This document shows positions 9,119-17,638 of a stretch of 64,000 nt of DNA, piece by piece. This stretch comes from Paracoccus aminophilus JCM 7686. GTDB lineage: Bacteria > Pseudomonadota > Alphaproteobacteria > Rhodobacterales > Rhodobacteraceae. A program made the position numbers and the translations under genes. The stretch is from the NCBI RefSeq assembly GCF_000444995.1, contig NC_022049.1, positions 248,001 to 312,000 of the forward strand. The letters are read 5' to 3'. Every line of letters starts with the position of its first letter. Position 1 is the stretch's first letter. Below the pieces are notes generated by a model that did not search any database, was not told the DNA's origin, and saw only the letters and a program-made list of their open reading frames with translations.

Positions 9119-9382
9119 ATGAGAAAGAGCCGTTTCACCGAGCCGCAGATCATGGCCGTGCTTCGTCAGGCCGAGAGCGGCGTGGCCGTGCCTGAACTTT
9201 GCCGCGAGCATGGGATCAGCACAGCGAGCTTTTACAAATGGCGCTCGAAGTATGGCGGCATGGACGCGTCCATGATGAGCCAGATGAAGACGCTTGAGGA
9301 CGAGAACCGGCGGTTGAAGCGCATGTTTGCGGACCTGAGCATGCAGGCCGAACTGCTCAAGGAAGCACTAGGAAAAAAATGA
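9119..9382 (+). CDS. IS3-family transposase OrfA
   Basis: This 87-residue protein has the N-terminal helix-turn-helix of IS407-type OrfA ([40 protein letters not shown]) followed by a leucine-zipper-like coil ([23 protein letters not shown]). It binds the element ends and pairs with OrfB. Its 3' end contains a run of seven A (9373-9379) overlapping the ATGA junction with OrfB, a likely -1 frameshift site producing the OrfAB transposase. Confidence 0.88.
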   Translation: MRKSRFTEPQIMAVLRQAESGVAVPELCREHGISTASFYKWRSKYGGMDASMMSQMKTLEDENRRLKRMFADLSMQAELLKEALGKK

Positions 9383-10206
9383 CACGGCCAGTTCAACGCC
9401 GGGAGCTGGCCGAGAAGGCTGTGGCGACGAAGGGGGTCAGCATCGCGCTGGCCTGCCGGGCCTTTGGCGTGAGCGAGACCTGCTTTCGCTACAGCCCGAA
9501 GCGCGATGCCGAGAACGAGTTTATCGCGGACCTGTTGGAAGGGCTGACCAAGGTGCACCGGACCTGGGGCTTTGGGCTATGTTTCCTGCACATGCGCAAC
9601 GTCCAAGGGCATCCTTGGAACCACAAGCGCGTCCATCGGATCTATTGCGAGTTGGAACTGAACCTGCGGATCAAGCCGCGGCGGCGGATCAAGCGTGACA
9701 AGCCTGAAGAGCTTAGCGTCCCTGACGCGCCGAACACGGTCTGGTCAATGGACTTCATGGCTGATCGATTGGCCGATGGCCGTCAATTCCGCCTCTTGAA
9801 CGTGCTGGACGACTTCAACCGTGAGGGCCTCGGCATTGAGGTCGACTTCTCGCTCCCGGCCGAGCGGGTGGTCCGGTCCCTCAATCAGATCATCGAGTGG
9901 CGCGGAAAGCCCCTGGCCATCAGGGTAGACAATGGCCCTGAATACATCAGCTCCACGCTGATGATCTGGGCCGAGAAGCAGGGCATTGCCCACAACCACA
10001 TCCAGCCTGGGAAACCACAGCAGAACGCCTACGTCGAGCGTTACAACAGGACAGTCCGCAATGAATGGCTGGACCTATACATCTTTGAAACCATCGAGGA
10101 GGCGCAGGAGATCGCAACCGACTGGCTATGGACTTACAACAATGAGCGCCCCAACATGGGCATCGGCGGCATCACACCCGCCCAGAAACTGAAGATGGCT
10201 GCCTGA
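9379..10206 (+). CDS. IS3-family transposase OrfB (DDE integrase)
   Basis: A 275-residue DDE transposase with an rve-type integrase core. The catalytic triad is visible as Asp in WSMDFMAD, Asp in RVDNGPEY and Glu in [17 protein letters not shown], with the usual [14 protein letters not shown]-terminus. No internal stop or obvious damage is present, so the element may still be active. The ATG overlaps the OrfA stop, and the A7 tract just upstream suggests programmed frameshifting rather than independent translation. Confidence 0.88.
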   Translation: MTRPVQRRELAEKAVATKGVSIALACRAFGVSETCFRYSPKRDAENEFIADLLEGLTKVHRTWGFGLCFLHMRNVQGHPWNHKRVHRIYCELELNLRIKPRRRIKRDKPEELSVPDAPNTVWSMDFMADRLADGRQFRLLNVLDDFNREGLGIEVDFSLPAERVVRSLNQIIEWRGKPLAIRVDNGPEYISSTLMIWAEKQGIAHNHIQPGKPQQNAYVERYNRTVRNEWLDLYIFETIEEAQEIATDWLWTYNNERPNMGIGGITPAQKLKMAA

Positions 10207-10309
10207 AGTCTACTTCTGCACCCCGTTAAAACGGGGAGGATTACCCCTCCTAAACGTCGATGACTGACCGGGCTGCGATGCGTATGTCTCCGCCCGCCCG
10301 GATCATGCT

Positions 10310-11235
10310 ATGCTGACAGAACGTGTCGCGTTTCGATTTGAAGTCGCATTCCATCTTGCTCGGGGCCGGCTCTCCCTGAATCACGGCTCGGAAGCTGCCG
10401 CGGGCGCGATGGACATCTCGCCGCAGATGGTCGCGAAACATGTCGTGCATCTGGAAACCCGGCTGGGCACGGTGCTCCTCAGCCGCACGACGCGGCGCCA
10501 AAGCCTGACCGAGATCGGGCGCAGCTCTTACGAACGCTGCAAGCTCATCCTCGCCGAAACCGAAACCGCCGAGACGCTGGCGCGCGAGATGCGCCGCCAG
10601 CCGAAGGGGCTCTTGCGGATCTCGGCGCCGGTCACGTTCGGCTCCTCGGCGCTGGTGCCTTTCCTGCTGCGCTATCTCGCGCTTTATCCCGAGGTGCAGG
10701 TCGAGCTGGTGCTGTCCGACCGCCGCGTCGATGCGCTTGAGGACGGGTTCGAGGTGATCTTTCGCCTGGGCGAGGTGCGCGCCGCCAGCCTGACCGCCGT
10801 GCCCTTGCGGCCTTACCGCATTCTTGCCTGTGCCGCGCCCGCCTATCTGGCGGCGCATGGCCTGCCCGCGCGCGCGGTGGTCTTCATGCCTGTCTGGCCT
10901 ATGTCTATGGCCAGCCCTCGGCCTTCAGACATTGGCAATTCAGCCGCGACGGCAAGAGCGAAGAGATCCCGGTCAGCGGCCCCTTTCGCAGCAATGACTG
11001 GCCTGCGCTTCTCGGGGCCACCCTTGCCGGGCATGGCGTGGTGCTGGGCCCCGAGCATCTGCTGGCCGAGGTGCTGAAGGCGGGGCAGCTCGTGCAGGTC
11101 CTGCCCGATTATGCGGGGCAGACCCGACCGCTCCATCTGCTCTCTCTCGCCGGGCGCGCGCCGACGGCGAAGCTGCGCAGCGTCATCAAGGCGACGGTGG
11201 CGGAATTCGGCGGCCTACCCGCACGTGAGGCGTGA
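10310..11235 (+). pseudogene. LysR-family regulator broken by frameshift
   Basis: The first frame carries a LysR helix-turn-helix (AMDISPQMVAKHVVHLETRLG, LLSRTTRRQSLTEIG) and the start of the effector domain (LLRISAPVTFGSSALVPFLLRYLALYPEV). After PAYLAAHGLPAR, near 10865-10885, the homologous sequence continues in another frame as CLAYVYGQPSAFRHWQFSRD through VVLGPEHLLAEVLKAGQLV to a stop at 11235. The first 30 residues also do not match the family, suggesting a second lesion near the IS3 right end. A single-base sequencing error is an alternative explanation for the internal frameshift. Confidence 0.7.
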
Positions 11236-11307
11236 TGCAGCGCATTGCGGCCGGGCAGGCTCCCGGTGCATAGGCAGCGCGACCGCATTCGCCGAAGGAC
11301 CCCGCCG

Positions 11308-11748
11308 ATGGACCGCCAAGACGTGGACCGACCGACTATCGACCGCCAAAACATCGTGCCGCCCGAAATGCAGGCCCTCGTCGAGCGCGCGGGCTATCTG
11401 CCCGGGGTGCGCGTAGGCCATCTGCTCTTTTGCGCGGGTCAGGTCGGGCGCGACGCGGATCTGGCGGTCATCGCCGATCCCGAGGCGCAATTCGAGGCCT
11501 GTTGGCACAACCTCGCCCGCGTGCTTGCGGCGGCGGGTTGCGGTTTTGAGGATGTCATCGACATGACCAGCTATCACATTGACATGGCGCGTCACCTGCC
11601 GCTCTTCCGGCAGGTCAAGGATCGGGTGTTCCCGCGCGGGACCTGCGCCTGGACTTGCCTTGGCGTCTCGGAGCTGGCGGTGCCGGGGCTGCTTGTCGAG
11701 ATCAAGGTGACGGCGCTGATCCCCGAGGCGGCGCGGGCGGGCCTTTAG
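11308..11748 (+). CDS. RidA family protein
   Basis: A 146-residue YjgF/RidA/UK114 fold protein. The pattern G.RVGHLLFCAGQVGRD, a central helix QFEACWHNLARVLAAAGCGFEDVIDMTSYHID and the C-terminal LLVEIKVTALIP are typical. Canonical RidA deaminates reactive enamine/imine intermediates via an Arg near the C-terminus; that Arg (RxxVEI) is not evident here (PGLLVEIKV), so it probably belongs to a non-canonical Rid subgroup. The ATG is preceded by AAGGA. It converges with the sulfotransferase gene, overlapping it by four bases. Confidence 0.75.
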   Translation: MDRQDVDRPTIDRQNIVPPEMQALVERAGYLPGVRVGHLLFCAGQVGRDADLAVIADPEAQFEACWHNLARVLAAAGCGFEDVIDMTSYHIDMARHLPLFRQVKDRVFPRGTCAWTCLGVSELAVPGLLVEIKVTALIPEAARAGL

Positions 11749-12512
11749 CCCAAAGCGGCGCTGTCGGCGCGAAACCGCGCGGCCCAGTCGCGGTTCAACC
11801 CGTCGGCCAACCGGGCGACCTCGGGCACGAGATGGACCGACGCGGGCAGCGTCACGCCCAAGGCGCGGCAGATCGCGGCGATGGTCTCGGTCGGGCGCGC
11901 GGCAAGCTCTTCGTAAGCGACGGTCATGGGCGTGATGCCTTGCGCGGCGAACCACGCGCGCCAGGCCGCGTCATAAGCCTCGAGCGCCGCGAGCTTCGCG
12001 CGGATCCGGGCAAAGTCATATTCGGGCGCTTGCGGGGGCGAAAGCCGTTCAAGCTCGCGGCCATCCGCCGCCCGGTGCCAGAGCCCGGTCTGCTCGGCCT
12101 TGACCAGCGAAATCGCCTGACCGAGCTTGTCGCTGCGCGTCAGATGCAGGTAGCTCACCCGCCCGAAAGCCGCCGCCAGCCGCGCCTGATCCGAGCCCGC
12201 GCCGGGATGAACCGCGCCAATCAGCGCGAGCAACCCCGCGAGATCCTTTTGCATCAAACGCAACCCGAAAACCCCGGTGCCCCCGCTGCCCGCCGCAATC
12301 GCCGCGTCGAGATAGGCGGCGGCATAGCCCTTCGTCCTGGACAACTCCGGCGCGGGCAGCTTCCACTCAGCGCGCCAGACCGGATCAACCGGGTCCATGA
12401 AGAAGGAATCGGGCGTTCCCGCGACACCCGAGGCCGCGAGAAGCTCGCACAGCAAGGTGCTGCCGCTGCGCGGGGTCGCGCAGATGAGATAGCTCACTGA
12501 GGCAGAGGACAT
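11745..12512 (-). CDS. Stf0-type sulfotransferase
   Basis: A 255-residue protein with the Stf0/PAPS-dependent sulfotransferase layout: an N-terminal 5'-phosphosulfate loop CATPRSGSTLLCELL, then FGLRLMQKDL, a 3'-phosphate motif region YLHLTRSDKLGQAISLVKAEQT and the ELERLSPPQAPEYDFARI segment. Stf0 enzymes sulfate trehalose or related sugars and lipids; the acceptor here is unknown. The start at MSSASVSYLIC places the P-loop at the usual distance from the N-terminus; upstream in-frame codons look non-coding. No carbohydrate or PAPS-synthesis gene is adjacent. Confidence 0.75.
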   Translation of the reverse strand: MSSASVSYLICATPRSGSTLLCELLAASGVAGTPDSFFMDPVDPVWRAEWKLPAPELSRTKGYAAAYLDAAIAAGSGGTGVFGLRLMQKDLAGLLALIGAVHPGAGSDQARLAAAFGRVSYLHLTRSDKLGQAISLVKAEQTGLWHRAADGRELERLSPPQAPEYDFARIRAKLAALEAYDAAWRAWFAAQGITPMTVAYEELAARPTETIAAICRALGVTLPASVHLVPEVARLADGLNRDWAARFRADSAALG

Positions 12513-12602
12513 GGCCGACCTTTGATGACATCCAAAGCCGCTTTGCCCGAATTTCCCCGCCGCCACAATGCGCCCGCATCGGTGGCGCGGATGGCGCTGG
12601 GA

Positions 12603-12962
12603 TCAGCCGCGCTCGGGCAAAGCCGCGATGCTCGCGATCTCGATCAGGCGGCGCGGATCGCCGAGATCGGCGACCCCGATCGTGGCGCGGGCGGGCAGGT
12701 CCGCGCCGTCGAGCCAAGCCAGCCAGACCTCGTTCATCGCCGCTTTCTGCGACATGTCGGTGAGGTAAATCCGGGCCTGCAACAGCTGCGTCTTATCGGT
12801 GCCGCAATCGGCCAGCAGCCGGTCGAGCTTGTCGCAGATTTCCTGCGTTTGGCCCTTGATGTCTTGGTCGATGTCATGGGCGGCGTGGCCGCTGATATAG
12901 AGCACGCCCTGATGTTGGACGGCGGCGTGAAGATGGGCGGCCTTGCGGTGGCGTTGGATCAT
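12603..12962 (-). CDS. RidA family protein (imine deaminase-like)
   Basis: A 119-residue RidA-fold protein beginning MIQRHRKAAHLHAAVQHQG. GVLYISGHAAHDID, QTQEICDKLDRLLADCGTDKTQLLQARIYLTD and LPARATIGVADLGDPRRLIEI follow family order. Canonical activity is hydrolysis of 2-imino acids to 2-keto acids. Its gene follows the DadA-like oxidase (13007-14110) by about 45 bases on the same strand, and an oxidase that makes imino acids next to an imine deaminase is a coherent catabolic pair. Confidence 0.8.
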   Translation of the reverse strand: MIQRHRKAAHLHAAVQHQGVLYISGHAAHDIDQDIKGQTQEICDKLDRLLADCGTDKTQLLQARIYLTDMSQKAAMNEVWLAWLDGADLPARATIGVADLGDPRRLIEIASIAALPERG

Positions 12963-13006
12963 GGTCTGTCCTGTCTGTCGTCTGATTTTGATGTGTTTTC
13001 GCGCGC

Positions 13007-14110
13007 TTACGCGCCCGGCGCATAGGGCGAGAGATCTTGCTCGGCGGGCGCGCCGGTCAGCAGATCGGCGAGCAGTTTCCCGGCATAGGGGCCGATCGAA
13101 ATCCCGCCCGCGCCCAGCCCGTTTGCGACCGAAAGCCCCGCGATCCCCGGCACCCGGCCAAAGATCGGCTTGATCGTCGGCCCGGCTGGGCGAAAGCCGA
13201 TGCGGGTCTCGATCAGCTCGGCCTGCGCGAGCCCCGGGCAAAGCGCCATGCCCGCGCCCAGAACCTCGGCCTGACCGGCGGCGGTGACGCGGTAGTCAAA
13301 GCCCGAGTCGTTTTCGCGCGTTGCCCCCACCACGACGCGGCTGTCGTCGAAGGTCAGCATGTAATAGCTGCTCATCGGCAAAAGCACCGGCCAATCAGCG
13401 GTCGCGGTGCCATTGAGGCGCAGATGCACGATCTGGCCCTTTTGCGGCTTCACCGGATGGTCAATGCCAAGCGGCGCGAGGATCTGCGCCGCCCAAGCGC
13501 CGCCCGCGACGATGATCTCATCGGCCTCAAGCCGCGCGCCCTGACCGTCGCGCAAGATCACGCCATCCTCGCGGCGTTCCAGCGTGACGTAATCGCTGTG
13601 ATAGCGCGCGCCCAAAGCGACCGCCGCGCGCAGCATTGCCGCCGAGAGAAGGCGCGCATCGACGCGCGCACCTCCGGGCAGGAACCAGGCGGGCAGATCG
13701 CCCTTGAGGACCGGGAATTTCGCCTGCGCCTCGGCGGGGCTGAGAAGCTGGACCTCGCCCGCCTCGGGCGCGGTCTTGACGCGAGCGGCAATGCGCGCGC
13801 CCGCCGCGTCGAAATCGGCGCGGTTTTCCGAAGTTACCAGCGCGCCGACCTTGCGATAGCCGAGATCGCGCTCGCCCTGCGCATCAAGATAGCCGACGAG
13901 ATCGCCGTAAAAGCGCGCGCCTGCGGCATACATCTCGTACCATTTCGGCTCTTCGACCTGCGTGGCCCAAGGGCAGACGATCCCCGCCCCGGCCATGGTC
14001 GCCTTGCCGGGATGGCCGTGGTCATAGACCGTGACCTCGACTCCCGAGCGCGCCAGTTGCAGCGCGGTGCTTGCGCCAAACATCCCCGCGCCAATCACGA
14101 TTGCTCGCAT
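13007..14110 (-). CDS. FAD-dependent oxidoreductase, DadA/DAO-like
   Basis: A 367-residue D-amino-acid-oxidase-fold flavoprotein. The N-terminus MRAIVIGAGMFGASTALQLA is the FAD Rossmann motif; GAGIVCPWATQ, GGARVDARLLSAAMLRAAVALG, EIIVAGGAWAAQIL and the C-terminal GLSVANGLGAGGISIGPYAGKLLADLL match glycine/D-amino-acid dehydrogenase proteins. It should oxidise an amine or amino acid to an imine. Downstream is a RidA protein and upstream, on the same strand, a dipeptide-type binding protein, so the set may import and oxidise a D-amino acid, small peptide or opine-like compound. Confidence 0.85.
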   Translation of the reverse strand: MRAIVIGAGMFGASTALQLARSGVEVTVYDHGHPGKATMAGAGIVCPWATQVEEPKWYEMYAAGARFYGDLVGYLDAQGERDLGYRKVGALVTSENRADFDAAGARIAARVKTAPEAGEVQLLSPAEAQAKFPVLKGDLPAWFLPGGARVDARLLSAAMLRAAVALGARYHSDYVTLERREDGVILRDGQGARLEADEIIVAGGAWAAQILAPLGIDHPVKPQKGQIVHLRLNGTATADWPVLLPMSSYYMLTFDDSRVVVGATRENDSGFDYRVTAAGQAEVLGAGMALCPGLAQAELIETRIGFRPAGPTIKPIFGRVPGIAGLSVANGLGAGGISIGPYAGKLLADLLTGAPAEQDLSPYAPGA

Positions 14111-14127
14111 CTTTCGTCCTTCCTTGC

Positions 14128-14143
14128 GCCCCCGCGCGGGGGC
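14128..14143. terminator. perfect GC palindrome between two genes
   Basis: GCCCCCGCGCGGGGGC, a perfect 16-base palindrome, lies between the end of the binding-protein gene (14185, minus strand) and the start of the oxidase gene (14110). It could weaken or end the binding-protein transcript, or stabilise its 3' end. No T-run follows immediately on the minus strand, so a strong terminator is not certain. Confidence 0.4.
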
Positions 14144-14184
14144 CGTCTTGCTGCTTTGCCGGAAGCGCGCCCCCGGCGAAGCGA

Positions 14185-15846
14185 TCAGTCCACGCTCACG
14201 CCCGACATCCGCCCGGTGCCAAAGACCGCAGGCACATAGCCTTTCACATCCTTCGACACGACGATCAGCTGATCCGAGCCGCCAAACATCACCGCCGGAA
14301 CCTGATCATAGAGGATATGCTGCGCCTCATCATACAGCTTGGCGCGCTCGGCCTGATCGCTGATCGCACCGGCCTTGGCCATGACCGCGTTGAAGTCGGG
14401 ATCGCACCACGAGCCGACATTCGACGGGCTGGGCACGCCCTTGGAATCGCAGGTGAAATAATTGTTCGGGATCTGGCTCGGATCGGGGAAATCCCAAGTG
14501 CCGCCAAACATCGCGACCTCGGCCTCGTGGTTGCGAGCGCGCTGGATATATTCCGCCCATTCATAGCTCACGATCTCGGCCTTGACCCCGATCGCGGCCC
14601 AATCGGCCTGCACCATCTCGGCGGCGCGGCGGCCATTGGGCATATAGGGCCGCGCGACCGGGATCGCCCAAAGCTCGGTCGACAGCCCATCGGGATAGCC
14701 CGCCTCGGCCAGCAGCTTCTTGGCAAGCGCGGGGTCATAGCTATAGGGCTTGAGATCATCGGCATGGCCCCAAAGCGAGGCCGGGATGACTGAGCCGGTG
14801 GGCTTGCCGAGCCCGCTGAACACGACCTCGACCAGCGCATCCATATTGATCGCATGGCCAAGCGCCTGCCGCACGCGCAGATCCTTGAACTTGTCGAGCC
14901 CGAAGTTGAAGCTGATGAAGCCGGTCGAGGGGATCGGGACATGGACGAGATCGAGCTTCTCCGAAGCCTCGATCTGAGGCGCGTCGGTCAGGTTCGGATA
15001 AAAGGCGATGCCGCATTCCCCCGCGAGCGCGCGCTGGACGCGGACCGAGGCATCGGGGCTGATCGCCATAATGATCGCATCGACCTTGGGCATGGCGCTG
15101 TCTTTGCCCGCCGCCACGCCCCAAGTGCCCGCGAAGGGCAGCAGCCGCACGATCGAGTCGCTCTGATAGGCCTGAAGCTGGAAGGGGCCGGTGCCAATCG
15201 GCTCGCGGTCGAATTGTTCGGGCTTGCCCGCCTTGAGCAGAACATCGGCATATTCCGCCGAGGTCATCGCGATCGAGCCATGCGACATGATGCCGATAAA
15301 CGGCGCGAGCGGCGCCTTGAGGTGGAAAACCACCGTATAATCATCGCGCTTTTCGACGCTGTCGATCGCATCGGCAAGCTTGGTCGCGAAGGTGATGTAA
15401 TTGCCGCCGTTGATCTCGTGATAGGGATGGCCCGGGTCCATCATGCGCTGGAAGGTGAAAAGCACGTCATCGGCGTTGAAGGGGCGGCTCGGGGTGAAAT
15501 CGGCATTGGCCTGCCACGCCACATCCTTGCGCAGATGGAAGGTGTAATCCTTGCCGTCGGCGCTGACCTCCCAGCTTTCGGCGAGCGAGGGCTCGATGGT
15601 CGAGCCGCCCGGCGCGACCTCGACCAAAGTGTCATAGATCTGGCCAAGAACGGTCGCGGTGGTGCCGCTGCTCGACAGATGCGGGTTGAAGACCTCGGGC
15701 GAGCCCTCGAGGCAGACGGTCAGCGTCCCGGCCATCGCAGGCGCGACCCCCAGCGTCAGCGCGGTTCCCCCCAGCGTCAGCGCGGTCCTCAATGTCAGCG
15801 CGGCCCCCAATCTCAGCGCAGTTAAAGCCGGAACTGGCAATTTCAT
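14185..15846 (-). CDS. periplasmic substrate-binding protein, dipeptide/DppA type
   Basis: A 553-residue family 5 extracellular binding protein of peptide/nickel ABC importers. A signal peptide of about 40 residues ends at VAPAMA; mature features are TLTVCLEGSPEVFNPHLSS, LAESWEVSADGKDYTFHLRKDVAW, DDVLFTFQRMMDP, EPIGTGPFQLQAY and LRVRQALGHAINMDAL, as in DppA. The signal region is built from imperfect 18-21-base repeats (about 15745-15820). The start was chosen after GAGGGAGAG. No permease or ATPase genes adjoin it, so it is an orphan receptor that probably shares a transporter encoded elsewhere. The LysR gene at 16004 is divergent and probably controls it. Confidence 0.88.
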   Translation of the reverse strand: MKLPVPALTALRLGAALTLRTALTLGGTALTLGVAPAMAGTLTVCLEGSPEVFNPHLSSSGTTATVLGQIYDTLVEVAPGGSTIEPSLAESWEVSADGKDYTFHLRKDVAWQANADFTPSRPFNADDVLFTFQRMMDPGHPYHEINGGNYITFATKLADAIDSVEKRDDYTVVFHLKAPLAPFIGIMSHGSIAMTSAEYADVLLKAGKPEQFDREPIGTGPFQLQAYQSDSIVRLLPFAGTWGVAAGKDSAMPKVDAIIMAISPDASVRVQRALAGECGIAFYPNLTDAPQIEASEKLDLVHVPIPSTGFISFNFGLDKFKDLRVRQALGHAINMDALVEVVFSGLGKPTGSVIPASLWGHADDLKPYSYDPALAKKLLAEAGYPDGLSTELWAIPVARPYMPNGRRAAEMVQADWAAIGVKAEIVSYEWAEYIQRARNHEAEVAMFGGTWDFPDPSQIPNNYFTCDSKGVPSPSNVGSWCDPDFNAVMAKAGAISDQAERAKLYDEAQHILYDQVPAVMFGGSDQLIVVSKDVKGYVPAVFGTGRMSGVSVD

Positions 15847-16003
15847 CTCGATCTCTCCCTCTTGCGCGCCCCATGCGGGCAGATCGGCACTTCCGGCTGT
15901 CTCGCTCGGTTGGCGCACCGCTTTCTCGAAAAGTCACATTGCGCAACATGAAGGTCAAATGCATTGTTGGCCGAGCTGCATAACCAAAACTCATGGGACC
16001 GCG

Positions 16004-16888
16004 ATGAATATCCGCCAGATCGAAGCCTTTCACGAGACGATGGAGACCGGCTCTGTCACGCGTGCAGCGGAACGGCTGGGCGTGTCCCAGCCCGCGATTT
16101 CGAAACTGCTCAAGGCCTTGATGGAGGATTGCGGCTTCCAGCTTTTCCATCGCAAGGGCGGGCAGCTGGTGCCGACGCGCGAGGCTCAGCTGTTCGCGAC
16201 CGAGGTCGCGGCGCTGTTCAACGGAACGCGGCGGTTGAAGAAAGTCGCGCAGGCGATCCGCCAGAACGAGCTGGGCGAGGTCAGCGTCGCCGCGCCCCCT
16301 GCGGTGGTGACGCGGTTTTTGCCGACCGCGCTGGCCGAAGGTTTGCAGGACCTGCCCGATCTTCTGGTGCAAATCGTCTCGCGCCCCTCGCCTCAGATCA
16401 TCGACATGGTTGGGGCGGGGCTGCTGGATCTCGGCGTGGTCACGATGGCAACGGATCGCCCCGATCTTGAGGCCGAGCATCTGGCGACGCTGCCGCTCAT
16501 CTGCCTCTTGCCCGCGGACCATCCGCTGACCGCGAAGGCTGAGCTCTGCATCGAGGATCTGCGCGAGCAGCCCATCGTCACTTTGCCCTCAAGCGATTGC
16601 ACCTTCAGCCGCACCGATCGCAGCTTTCAGATGCGCAGCGTGCCGATGGGGCGGCGCATCGAAGTGCCCTATTCGGAAACCGCCGCCCATATGGTCGCGC
16701 AGGGCGTCGGCGTGGCGATTGTCGCGCCTTTCGTCGGTCTGGAATATGGCCCCGACCGCATCGCGCGGCGCCCCTTGCTGCCTGCCGATCACATTGATCT
16801 GTGGCTGCTGCGTCCCCGCAACCGCGCGCTGTCTTTGGCGGCGGCGCGGGTGCGTCAGGTCATCCTTGCAGCCTTCGCGCCCGACTGA
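16004..16888 (+). CDS. LysR-family transcriptional regulator
   Basis: A 294-residue LysR regulator. The winged helix-turn-helix is MNIRQIEAFHETMETGSVTR, AAERLGVSQPAISKLLKALM, and the effector-binding part runs from LGEVSVAAPPAVVTRFLPTAL to the end. It resembles NocR/OccR-type regulators that sense opines or amino acids (TAHMVAQGVGVAIVAPFVG is typical), which fits the divergent binding-protein gene and the downstream oxidase/RidA set. The roughly 157-base gap to the binding-protein start should carry the shared operator. Confidence 0.85.
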   Translation: MNIRQIEAFHETMETGSVTRAAERLGVSQPAISKLLKALMEDCGFQLFHRKGGQLVPTREAQLFATEVAALFNGTRRLKKVAQAIRQNELGEVSVAAPPAVVTRFLPTALAEGLQDLPDLLVQIVSRPSPQIIDMVGAGLLDLGVVTMATDRPDLEAEHLATLPLICLLPADHPLTAKAELCIEDLREQPIVTLPSSDCTFSRTDRSFQMRSVPMGRRIEVPYSETAAHMVAQGVGVAIVAPFVGLEYGPDRIARRPLLPADHIDLWLLRPRNRALSLAAARVRQVILAAFAPD

Positions 16889-16912
16889 GCCAAGAGGGGC
16901 GCGCAAACGAAA

Positions 16913-16933
16913 AGGACGGGCCAAGCCCGTCCT
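16913..16933. terminator. bidirectional terminator
   Basis: AGGACGGGC, three bases, GCCCGTCCT: a perfect nine-base-pair stem between convergent genes (LysR ending at 16888 and PepSY ending at 16973). On the minus strand the stem is followed by TTTTCG, so it best serves the PepSY transcript. Confidence 0.75.
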
Positions 16934-16972
16934 CGTCACATTCGCTTTTCATGCCAATCCGAAAGGAACGGA

Positions 16973-17344
16973 TCAGTTTGATTTCGGCGTACCGAGATTG
17001 CGGAAATCGGTGTAAGCGCCCTGCTCGCCGGTCTTGCCGTCGACGGTCAGAAGCTTGCCGCTTTCGAGATCATAGACCAGAGCAATCGCCCGCCCATCCT
17101 TGCGGCCGGTCGCATTGATCTTGCCATCGCCGCGCGTCACCTTGATGTCGGTGAGGCCCTTCGAGGTCAGGAAATCAGTGACTTGGGTGTCGCTGAGCCG
17201 CTCGGTCGAGGCCGGAAGCGAATCTGCGGGAACGGTTGTCACCGTGGTTGTGGTGGTCTGCGCCACAGCGGCGCCTGCCAGAAGCAGGCTGATCGCGCCC
17301 ACTTTCACCCCGGTGCGAATGATCGAATATTTGTCTTTCAGCAT
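16973..17344 (-). CDS. PepSY-domain-like secreted protein
   Basis: A 123-residue exported protein. After a signal peptide (VGAISLLLAGAAVAQ) comes a Thr-rich linker (TTTTTVTTVPA) and a single PepSY-like module: LSDTQVTDFLTSKGLTDIKV, GKINATGRKDGRAIALVYD, LESGKLLTVDG. PepSY modules in the periplasm are thought to modulate proteases or act as small binding domains. The ATG follows a GGAGG site; the long upstream extension of the frame lacks support. Single-gene unit with a strong terminator. Confidence 0.75.
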   Translation of the reverse strand: MLKDKYSIIRTGVKVGAISLLLAGAAVAQTTTTTVTTVPADSLPASTERLSDTQVTDFLTSKGLTDIKVTRGDGKINATGRKDGRAIALVYDLESGKLLTVDGKTGEQGAYTDFRNLGTPKSN

Positions 17345-17638
17345 AGGTGCCTCCAATATTTCGATTATCATCCTCAACGCGAAACCCCGGCTTGGGATGC
17401 ACCGGGTCACGGATATGTGAGGACGGATCGCGCGGCGCCACGGCGCTGCTTGGACTGATTCCCGCCCTGCCCAGAGCGGCAGCCGCGCGGAAATCCGCGC
17501 CGCGCCCGGCCGCGAAAAAATCGCCCAACCGGGCACGCCTTGGCGCGAATCGCAAAGATTTCGGCGCGCGTTGCACATCGCGCCCCCGCCGCCTCCCGCA
17601 GAGTTTGGCAGTTACAAAAATATTCTTGGGAGGATTTT

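Larger units (their letters stand above)
9048..10246 (+). mobile_element. IS3-family (IS407-like) insertion sequence
   Basis: Terminal inverted repeats define the element: the left end begins GGGTAATCCTCCCC and the reverse complement of the right end begins identically, with further similarity inward (GGGG.TGCA.AAGTAGA) for about 40 bases. The element is about 1.2 kb and carries two overlapping reading frames in the IS3 arrangement. The bases immediately outside the two ends (CGTT and CTCC) do not match, so no target duplication remains; the left flank is a truncated DUF4435-like gene and the right flank a broken LysR gene. This suggests deletion or recombination next to the element after insertion. 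Confidence 0.85.
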
